Positions 1-5,187 of a stretch of 10,808 nucleotides of DNA are shown one piece after another. The notes beneath the pieces are model-generated. The model ran no database searches and was not told where the DNA came from. It saw only the letters and a program-made list of their open reading frames with translations. Both the position numbers and the translations under genes were made by a program. The stretch lies in the NCBI GenBank assembly GCA_026985975.1, contig JALSPL010000310.1:1-10808 (forward strand). Direction: 5' to 3'. Position 1 is the first letter of the stretch. Each line of letters starts with the position of its first letter. This DNA comes from Anaerolineae bacterium (GTDB lineage: Bacteria > Chloroflexota > Anaerolineae > J102).

Positions 1-578
1 TTGGTCGCATCGTAAATATCGAGACTGCCCTGACCGGCTGCATAAACCACGCCTTGCACCACATCCATCACCTTGATGGGGTTGACTTCGGTTTGCCCGG
101 CAAGAGTCACCCCATCATCCCCCAGGCTCAAAACCGCGAGAAAACTGCGGGCCTGTCCCCAGCCAGTGACATAAGCCCGATCACCCTGCGCCTGCACACG
201 CGAGACGATGGCGCTGGTGAAGAGATGGCGGGCGAATTGCAGTTGATGGTCGGGCTGGATGCGGAAAATCCACAATCCGCCGATGTCGTCCGCGACCAGC
301 AGCCAATGGCCGCCAACAGCCACATCGCTCACGACTTCCGGCATGAGCGGCGAATCGGCTACATGCCGGGGATGGGCGGGATCGCCCACATCGTAGACCG
401 AGACTTTGACGCCACTACCCGCATAGAGCATCTCTCCTTGCCGCACGAAAACGTTGATCCGGCCATCATACGCGGCGGCGCGGGCCAAAAGCCCGGGGGG
501 ACCTTCGGTCCGGGCGCTGGCCTGCACCCCAAACAACCCCAGCAGCGTGAGAAAAAGCAAGAGAGCCAGACGTTTCAT
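1..578 (-). CDS. Secreted LVIVD-type beta-propeller protein (C-terminus outside window)
   Basis: This reading frame starts at the ATG at 578-576 and stays open for 192 codons to the left window edge, so only the N-terminal part is seen. Residues 1-22 form a signal peptide: MKR, a leucine-rich core, then an Ala-Ser-Ala cleavage motif at 20-22, so the protein is exported. The rest is a chain of short beta-rich repeats of about 40 residues. The clearest is near residues 49-70 (LYAGSGVKVSVYDVGDPAHP), followed by related units near 85-108, 128-152 and 168-190. The 'YDVGDPAHP' pattern is typical of LVIVD repeats, which fold as a beta-propeller. No catalytic motif is visible, so a binding or scaffold role is only inferred. 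A GGAGG ribosome site 7 nt upstream fixes the start. It lies downstream of fumC on the same strand, but 234 bp of repeat-bearing DNA argues against a tight operon. Confidence 0.82.
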   Translation of the reverse strand, partial: MKRLALLLFLTLLGLFGVQASARTEGPPGLLARAAAYDGRINVFVRQGEMLYAGSGVKVSVYDVGDPAHPRHVADSPLMPEVVSDVAVGGHWLLVADDIGGLWIFRIQPDHQLQFARHLFTSAIVSRVQAQGDRAYVTGWGQARSFLAVLSLGDDGVTLAGQTEVNPIKVMDVVQGVVYAAGQGSLDIYDAT

Positions 579-585
579 GGTGACG

Positions 586-590
586 CCTCC
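586..590 (-). promoter_or_regulatory. Shine-Dalgarno site of the LVIVD-type gene
   Basis: The minus strand reads GGAGG here, with 7 nt to the ATG at 578. It is one of only two good ribosome binding sites in the window and it decides the start of the exported propeller protein. Confidence 0.7.
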
Positions 591-657
591 TACAAGAACC
601 TGGAGTCTGGCGAAAATGAAATTGCGCCTGGATTCGTACGCATCATATCTAATGATC

Positions 658-736
658 TGACGAAAATAGACCAAAGGACGAAGATTGACGAAAAAGAATC
701 GTCACTTTTCATCTACATTCGTCCCTTTTCGTCTCC
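658..736. repeat. Imperfect palindromic intergenic repeat, copy 1
   Basis: The arm at 659-696 (GACGAAAATAGAC, then GGACGAAGATTGACGAAAA) is matched in inverted orientation by 705-736. For example, 677-696 pairs with 705-723 with a few mismatches, and the outer arm 659-683 pairs with 718-736 after a small gap. It could form a long imperfect hairpin. It sits about 80 bp past the fumC stop and 80 bp before the next start, so it might act as a 3' end or stability element for fumC, which is inference. The 13-mer GACGAAAATAGAC recurs exactly at 4923-4935, where a second palindrome of the same type lies. Confidence 0.6.
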
Positions 737-812
737 AGGGGAGAGATTATCAGTAACAATCCGGGTGAAACTGAGTTCAAAGCAAAAAACGCCAGTGTCC
801 AGGAAGAACGTT

Positions 813-2201
813 TCAGTCAGCGGTGAGAATGCCGCCTGCCGTCAGTTTAGCAGGGTTCAGCAAATCATTCAACTCCTCGGGCGAGAGGTCGGTCATCTCC
901 GCCGCCACCTCTTTGATGCTGCGGCCTTCGGCATAGGCCCGTTTGGCGATTTTCGCACCCATCTCATAGCCGATGATGGGGTTGAGTGCGGTGACCAGGA
1001 TGGGATTTTTGTCCACCAGCCCGGCGATGCGCTCCCGGTTGACGGTGAAACCGACGATAGCTTTATCGGCCAGGACGCGGGCGGCGTTGCCCAGGATCAA
1101 CTCCGATTGCAACACGTTGTGGACGATGAGGGGCAGCATGACGTTGAGTTGAAACACGCCCGATTGCCCGGCGATGGTGACGGTCACATCGTTGCCCATA
1201 ACCTGAGCCGCAACCATGGTCACAGCCTCGGCGATGACGGGGTTGATCTTGCCGGGCATGATGCTGGAGCCGGGCTGCACCGCGGGCAGGGCGATCTCCC
1301 CCAGTCCGGCGATGGGGCCGCTGTTCATCCAGCGCAGATCATTGGCGATCTTCATCAGGCTGGCGGCCACCGTCTTGAGCTGGCCGCTGAGGGAGACCAG
1401 GGCGTCCGGAGCTGAGAGCGCCTGGAAGTGGTTGTCCGTCTTCTGGAAGGGCAGGCCTGTCAGATCCGCCAGGATGGCCGCCACCCGCTCGCCGAATTGG
1501 GGATGGGCGTTGACGCCCGTGCCCACAGCGGTGCCGCCGATGGCCAGCTTGCTCACATCCCCCAGTGCAGTTTCGATGCGAGCAAGACCTTGGCGTACCT
1601 GGGCGGCCCAGGCGCTCAGTTCCTGACTCATGCGCACGGGCATGGCGTCCATCAGGTGCGTGCGGCCCGTCTTCACCACATCATCCACTTCGGTTTGCTT
1701 GTCCTCGATTGTCTCTTGCAGATGTCGCAGGCCCGGCAACAGTGTGGCCTCCGCTTGCAGCCAGGCCGCCACGTGCATGGCCGTGGGAATGACGTCGTTG
1801 GAGGATTGGCCCATGTTCACGTGGTCGTTGGGATGCAGCGGGCGGCCCAATTTTGCGCTGGCCAGGCGGGCGATGACCTCATTGGCGTTCATGTTGGTGC
1901 TGGTGCCGGAGCCGGTCTGGAAGATATCGATGGGGAATTGCGCGTCCCAACGGCCGTCGGCCACCTCGCGGGCTGCGTCCTGGATGGCGGCGGCCATATC
2001 CGCTGGCAGCAGGCCCAGATCGGCGTTGGCCCGGGCCGCGGCCAGCTTCACCAACGCCAGCGTCCGGATGAAGGTGCGAGAAAAAGGAATGCCGCTGATG
2101 GGGAAATTTTCGATGGCGCGCTGGGTCTGAGCGCCATACAGGGCGTCGGCGGGAACTTTCACCGGGCCCAGAGAGTCTGTTTCGATGCGATAGTCAGGCA
2201 T
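813..2201 (-). CDS. fumC: Class II fumarate hydratase (fumarase C)
   Basis: Converts fumarate and water to L-malate in the TCA cycle; this family is a cytoplasmic, iron-independent homotetramer. The protein has 462 residues, close to the usual 460-470, and aligns end to end with E. coli FumC from memory. Visible motifs are VPADALYGAQTQR (16-28), the substrate-binding QTGSGT (95-100), HPNDHVN (123-129) with QSSNDV (132-137), TGRTHL (178-183) with the catalytic-base-region His182, and the family signature GSSIMPGKINP (311-321) with the active-site loop serines 312-313. The frame extends upstream to 2255, but the added 18 residues do not resemble any fumarase, so the ATG at 2201 is chosen by homology. 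No Shine-Dalgarno sequence is seen before either start. Related aspartases share the fold, but the overall match favours fumarase. The gene stands alone, with about 690 bp before it and 234 bp after it. Confidence 0.95.
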   Translation of the reverse strand: MPDYRIETDSLGPVKVPADALYGAQTQRAIENFPISGIPFSRTFIRTLALVKLAAARANADLGLLPADMAAAIQDAAREVADGRWDAQFPIDIFQTGSGTSTNMNANEVIARLASAKLGRPLHPNDHVNMGQSSNDVIPTAMHVAAWLQAEATLLPGLRHLQETIEDKQTEVDDVVKTGRTHLMDAMPVRMSQELSAWAAQVRQGLARIETALGDVSKLAIGGTAVGTGVNAHPQFGERVAAILADLTGLPFQKTDNHFQALSAPDALVSLSGQLKTVAASLMKIANDLRWMNSGPIAGLGEIALPAVQPGSSIMPGKINPVIAEAVTMVAAQVMGNDVTVTIAGQSGVFQLNVMLPLIVHNVLQSELILGNAARVLADKAIVGFTVNRERIAGLVDKNPILVTALNPIIGYEMGAKIAKRAYAEGRSIKEVAAEMTDLSPEELNDLLNPAKLTAGGILTAD

Positions 2202-2308
2202 GATGTTTTTGTGTGTGAATGTGGGGTTTGTTTTTCCAATCGGGCGGATTGCCATCTGCCATTATCGTCTGTTTCCCGACGTTTATCTGTATCCCGGCAT
2301 CCCGAGTT

Positions 2309-2340
2309 CAGTAAGCAGTAAGCAGTAAGCAGTAAGCAGT
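2309..2340. repeat. Tandem heptamer (CAGTAAG) repeat
   Basis: Four perfect copies of CAGTAAG run from 2309 to 2336, followed by a partial copy (CAGT). The array is about 110 bp upstream of the fumC start. Such heptameric microsatellites change copy number easily; a role in fumC expression is only conjecture. Confidence 0.9.
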
Positions 2341-2351
2341 CGCCATGAGCG
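2334..2351. repeat. 18-bp direct repeat, left copy (partner at 2584-2601)
   Basis: AAGCAGTCGCCATGAGCG here and AAGCAGGCGCCATGAGCG at 2584-2601 differ at one of 18 positions and are spaced 250 bp apart on the same strand. The downstream flanks are also loosely alike, each reaching a GAAAAT about 20-25 nt later. This looks like two diverged members of one dispersed intergenic repeat that has the start of the heptamer array attached to its left copy. Confidence 0.6.
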
Positions 2352-2460
2352 CAAGCTCACCACATGACGACGAAAATCGAGGCTGGCCTGATGATGGACG
2401 ATGGACGGATGACGATGGTGGTTGCAGACGCTCGCTATCGTCCACAGTTGCGGGCGTCCC

Positions 2461-2526
2461 GAGATTGATGGAGACTCATCGAGATTCATTGAGATTCTGA
2501 ATCTCTACCGAATCTCCATCAATCTT
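2461..2526. repeat. GAGATT decamer array inside an inverted repeat
   Basis: The left half is four tandem 10-mers beginning GAGATT or GAGACT (2461, 2471, 2481, 2491). The right half carries the complement: 2462-2474 (AGATTGATGGAGA) is the exact reverse complement of 2513-2525, and GAGATTC at 2491-2497 is followed after one base by GAATCTC. The whole can form nested hairpins. Its role is unknown; it may be a non-autonomous dispersed repeat. Confidence 0.7.
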
Positions 2527-2657
2527 CCATCTTTTTTATCTGCGCAGATCAGACTTTTCTGCGTCATCTGCGTTCTAGTTACGAAGCAGGCGCCATGAGC
2601 GATTGCACACCGATAAGGATGAAAATGTGCAAGTCGATCTGGTGGGACAGCCAAGCC

Positions 2658-2715
2658 CGTAAAACGTAATGCGTAATGCGTAAGGTCATCACGTCTTACG
2701 TTTTACGCATTACGT
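2658..2715. repeat. TAATGCG-type inverted repeat
   Basis: CGTAAAACGTAA at 2658-2669 is the exact reverse complement of 2696-2707, and ACGTAATGCGTAA at 2664-2676 is the exact reverse complement of 2703-2715. The two pairings overlap, so alternative stems are possible. The left arm also contains a tandem GTAATGC. It lies about 120 bp beyond the ftsH terminator and no gene is associated with it. Confidence 0.75.
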
Positions 2716-2728
2716 GGTTGAGCGCCAG

Positions 2729-2740
2729 GCCAACGTTGGC
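2729..2740. repeat. 12-bp perfect palindrome GCCAACGTTGGC
   Basis: The palindrome is exact, and its half GCCAACGTT recurs at 2765-2773. It could be a protein-binding site, but it lies downstream of ftsH and far upstream of fumC, so no regulated promoter is obvious. Confidence 0.35.
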
Positions 2741-2836
2741 TTCGAGAGCGCCTCTGCAAACGACGCCAACGTTTATTTTCGGAATAGTGGCGACGATGCC
2801 CTCTTGAGTTCCATCGTGCCCAGGTTGATGCGCGCC

Positions 2837-2870
2837 AAAAAAATCGGGCTGAGCCGAGGCCCAACCCGAT
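2837..2870 (-). terminator. Intrinsic terminator of ftsH
   Basis: On the minus strand a 12-bp stem (arm ATCGGGTTGGGC at 2870-2859, arm GCTCAGCCCGAT at 2854-2843) with two G-U pairs and a 4-nt loop is followed at once by seven T residues (2843-2837). It starts 25 nt after the ftsH stop codon, which is ideal for ending that transcript and isolates ftsH from fumC. Confidence 0.88.
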
Positions 2871-2895
2871 GGGAAGTAGCAGGATGGCGGGGATG

Positions 2896-4752
2896 TCAGG
2901 CTTCCGCCGGGGCGGCGAATTCCTCCGATCTCCCGGACATGAGGGCGTAAAACTCGCTGCCGCCCACGGTTTCCACTTCCTGCAGGCGTCGGGCCAGCAG
3001 TTCCAGTTTATCGCGGTGCTCCTGCAAGACGTTCAATGCCCGCTTGTGGGCCTCGGTCACCAGATGCCGCACTTCGTGGTCGATGGTTCTGGCGATTTCT
3101 TCGCTGTAATTGCGCTGCTCGCTGATCTCCCGGCCCAGGAACATCATCTCCTGCTTCTGGCCGAAGGTGAGGGGGCCCAGCTTGTCGCTCATGCCCAGAC
3201 TGGTGACCATGGCCCGGGCCAGTCGGGTGACCTGCTCGAGATCGTTGCTGGCCCCGGTGGTGGGCGATCCGAAGATGACTTCCTCGGCCGCGCGGCCGCC
3301 CAGCATGAAGGCCATCATATCCCGGAAGCGGCTGCGGTTTTCGATGGCGTCTTCATCGGGCAGAGGCATGACATAACCGCCCGCCATGCCGCGGGGCACG
3401 ATGGTGACTTTCTGCACCGGGTCGGTGTGTTTCATAAAATAATTGACCACGGCGTGTCCGGCCTCGTGGAAGCTGATGATTTTCTTTTCCTCGGGCGTCA
3501 GCAGACGGCTGCGGCGCTCCGGGCCCATGCGCACCCGCTCGATGGCCTCTTGCAGCTCGGACATGCCGATGAGCTGTTTGTTGCGACGGGCGGCCAGGAT
3601 GGCGGCTTCGTTGATGACGTTTTCGATATCTGCGCCCACGTAACCGGGGGTGAGCCGGGCCAGCACCTCGAAACTGACGCTGGGATCGATGGGTTTGCCG
3701 CGGGCGTGAATGCGGAAAATGGCTTCGCGGCCCTTGACGTCTGGCCGGTCCATCACCACCTGACGGTCGAAACGCCCGGGCCGCAGCAAAGCCGGGTCCA
3801 GGATGTCGGGCCGGTTGGTGGCGGCGATGACGATGACGTTGGTGTCGGTGTCGAAGCCGTCCATCTCCACCAGGATCTGGTTGAGGGTTTGCTCACGCTC
3901 GTCGTGACTGCCGCCCAGGCCGGCGCCGCGATGGCGGCCCACCGCGTCGATCTCGTCGATGAAGATGATGCAGGGGCTGTTGCGCTTGGCCTGATCGAAG
4001 AGGTCGCGCACGCGGCTGGCGCCAACGCCCACGAACATCTCCACGAATTCCGAGCCGGAGATGGAGAAGAAGGGCACGCCCGCTTCGCCCGCCACCGCCT
4101 TGGCCATCAGCGTCTTGCCGGTGCCCGGGGGGCCGACCATGAGCACGCCCTTGGGGATGCGAGCGCCCAGCGCCGCGAATTTCTCCGGCTCTTGCAGAAA
4201 TTCGACCACTTCCTGTAATTCTTCCTTGGATTCCTTGGCTCCGGCCACATCATCGAAGGTGACGGTGGGCTTGTCGCCGGTGATGAGCCGGGCCTTGCTC
4301 TTGCCGAAGGAAAAAGCCTGTCCTCCTGCGCCCTGGGCCTGGCGCATGATGAACAGAAAGATGCCGATGATGAGCACGAAGGGCAACACCGAGCTGAGGA
4401 TCAGCGGCCAGTTGCTCCAGAAGCCGGGGGCGGTGAATTTGATTTCCACCTGCGATAGAGCCGATGGTTCGACGCCCAGCAGATCCAATGTTTTGGTGAG
4501 ACTGACGCCCGGCTCTTTGTGAGCGATGCCGATATTGTCATTGTCGTTGTAGGAAATGGTGAGCTTGTCTTCTTCGACCTCGATGCCTTTCACCTGCCCC
4601 GAATTGATCTGTTCCGCCAGGGTGTTCAGGTTGTTGATTTCCACTTCATTTTTGAGACGGTTGGCCGAGATCAGCGAGGACCACAGGAAGTAGCCCAGCA
4701 CGGCGATGATAACGATATAGACGATACTGTTGCGGAGGGTTTGCGAATTCAT
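2896..4752 (-). CDS. ftsH: ATP-dependent zinc metalloprotease FtsH
   Basis: A membrane-anchored AAA+ protease that extracts and degrades misfolded membrane proteins and short-lived regulators; it works as a hexamer. The protein has 618 residues, normal for the family. In order: transmembrane helix 1 (about 8-27), a small extracytoplasmic domain (30-108), helix 2 (about 113-136), Walker A GPPGTGKT (207-214), pore motif FVGVG (240-244), Walker B IIFIDEID (262-269), second region of homology (311-329) with arginine fingers 324 and 327, zinc motif HEAGH (429-433) and the third zinc ligand Asp504 in ASNDLEQ. All key residues are intact, so it should be active. The ATG at 4752 gives the usual start just before helix 1. 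A GTG at 4812 would add 20 residues unlike the family. There is no Shine-Dalgarno; the leader instead reads CCTCCTCC just before the ATG. The gene is transcribed alone, from a promoter near 4845 to a terminator near 2837. Confidence 0.97.
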   Translation of the reverse strand: MNSQTLRNSIVYIVIIAVLGYFLWSSLISANRLKNEVEINNLNTLAEQINSGQVKGIEVEEDKLTISYNDNDNIGIAHKEPGVSLTKTLDLLGVEPSALSQVEIKFTAPGFWSNWPLILSSVLPFVLIIGIFLFIMRQAQGAGGQAFSFGKSKARLITGDKPTVTFDDVAGAKESKEELQEVVEFLQEPEKFAALGARIPKGVLMVGPPGTGKTLMAKAVAGEAGVPFFSISGSEFVEMFVGVGASRVRDLFDQAKRNSPCIIFIDEIDAVGRHRGAGLGGSHDEREQTLNQILVEMDGFDTDTNVIVIAATNRPDILDPALLRPGRFDRQVVMDRPDVKGREAIFRIHARGKPIDPSVSFEVLARLTPGYVGADIENVINEAAILAARRNKQLIGMSELQEAIERVRMGPERRSRLLTPEEKKIISFHEAGHAVVNYFMKHTDPVQKVTIVPRGMAGGYVMPLPDEDAIENRSRFRDMMAFMLGGRAAEEVIFGSPTTGASNDLEQVTRLARAMVTSLGMSDKLGPLTFGQKQEMMFLGREISEQRNYSEEIARTIDHEVRHLVTEAHKRALNVLQEHRDKLELLARRLQEVETVGGSEFYALMSGRSEEFAAPAEA

Positions 4753-4844
4753 ATTTTGAGGAGGAGGGATTGTTTGAGTCGGTAGTTGCAGATGAAGATC
4801 AAGATGCCGCACAGAAGGCGACGCACCTTTGCATCATGCAGACT

Positions 4845-4853
4845 ATTATACCA
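4845..4853 (-). promoter_or_regulatory. Extended -10 promoter of ftsH
   Basis: The minus strand reads TGGTATAAT: a perfect TATAAT hexamer (4850-4845) with the TGn extension. No good -35 is found at 17 bp (CTCCGA), as expected for extended -10 promoters. The transcript would start near 4838, giving a leader of about 85 nt before the ATG at 4752. Confidence 0.55.
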
Positions 4854-4922
4854 TAAATAACGTGAATTCGGAGTTATTTTGGTTAAGAATCTGCTGTTCG
4901 AGCGATTACGCCATGGGAAAAC

Positions 4923-5005
4923 GACGAAAATAGACGATAAGGCGAAGGTGGATGATGGAGATCGTCCGTTTTGGCCTATCTTCGTCCATCTTGGTCTGAT
5001 TTCGG
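4923..5005. repeat. Imperfect palindromic intergenic repeat, copy 2
   Basis: It starts with the same GACGAAAATAGAC 13-mer as copy 1 (659-671). Its right half read on the minus strand (CGAAATCAGACCAAGATGGA, then CGAAGATAGGCCAAAA) aligns both with its own left half and with 661-695 of copy 1. It lies between the divergent promoters of ftsH and the large secreted protein gene. Confidence 0.6.
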
Positions 5006-5089
5006 CTGGCAAGCATACCCTTTCGAAGCAAAAGCGCTAAATAGTTTGGGGTCGCGTGTTGGCGGGCGGCTGTTGAAGCTAGACTCATT

Positions 5090-5117
5090 TTGTCTTTGCT
5101 GATTCTGATGCTAGAAT
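5090..5117 (+). promoter_or_regulatory. Promoter of the large secreted protein gene
   Basis: The -10 is TAGAAT (5112-5117) with a TGn extension (5109-5111). A -35 TTGTCT (5090-5095) lies 16 bp upstream and matches the consensus at four of six positions. The start would be near 5124, leaving a leader of about 64 nt before the ATG at 5188. The local sequence is AT-rich, which fits. Confidence 0.45.
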
Positions 5118-5174
5118 ATATTCATCTTCTCTTTTTATTGGATTTTCAGTAAATAGTTATTCTGGCATGTTGCG

Positions 5175-5179
5175 AGGAG
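5175..5179 (+). promoter_or_regulatory. Shine-Dalgarno site choosing the start at 5188
   Basis: AGGAG with 8 nt to the ATG at 5188. An in-frame ATG at 5167 has no such site and would put seven extra residues before a normal signal peptide, so 5188 is preferred. Confidence 0.7.
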
Positions 5180-5187
5180 TTCGGCTC

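Larger units (their letters stand above)
2202..2895. other. Gene-free, repeat-rich spacer between ftsH and fumC
   Basis: No convincing gene lies here. Listed separately are a CAGTAAG tandem repeat, an 18-mer direct repeat, a GAGATT decamer array with inverted copies, a TAATGCG inverted repeat, a GCCAACGTTGGC palindrome and the ftsH terminator. The stretch 2202-2308 should carry the fumC promoter and leader; I see no strong -35/-10 pair. The stretch 2369-2420 holds GACGAAAAT and GATGGACGATGGACGGATGACGA, a degenerate relative of the palindromic repeats at 658-736 and 4923-5005. The stretch 2540-2580 has CTGCGCAG and TCTGCGTCATCTGCGTT, another simple degenerate repeat. Confidence 0.75.

Noticed and set aside
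625..660. TATGAT as a -10 box for the LVIVD-type gene
   Set aside because: A near-consensus hexamer is present on the minus strand near 641-646, but no acceptable -35 at 16-18 bp or TGn extension was found.
784..812. Possible fumC terminator (AAACG with CGTTTTTT on the minus strand)
   Set aside because: Only a 5-bp stem with a 17-nt loop can be drawn, which is too weak to call an intrinsic terminator despite the T run.
54..1415. 453-codon open frame on the plus strand across the first gene and fumC
   Set aside because: It runs antisense to the exported propeller gene and to fumC, crosses their spacer, and its protein is low-complexity (His, Gly, Asp rich) with no recognisable domain. It is a by-product of GC-rich coding on the other strand.
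2202..2255. 18-residue N-terminal extension of fumarase
   Set aside because: The added residues do not resemble fumarases, and no ribosome site supports the upstream ATG.
2309..2340. CRISPR-like array
   Set aside because: The units are 7-bp contiguous tandem copies with no spacers, so it is a microsatellite and not CRISPR. No cas gene is present.
2714..2950. 78-codon plus-strand frame in the spacer next to ftsH
   Set aside because: It runs through the ftsH terminator and into the antisense of the ftsH 3' end. No ribosome site or recognisable protein is present.
2869..4218. 449-codon open frame on the plus strand opposite ftsH
   Set aside because: Fully antisense to the unmistakable FtsH coding sequence and with the same His/Gly/Asp-rich composition seen in other shadow frames.
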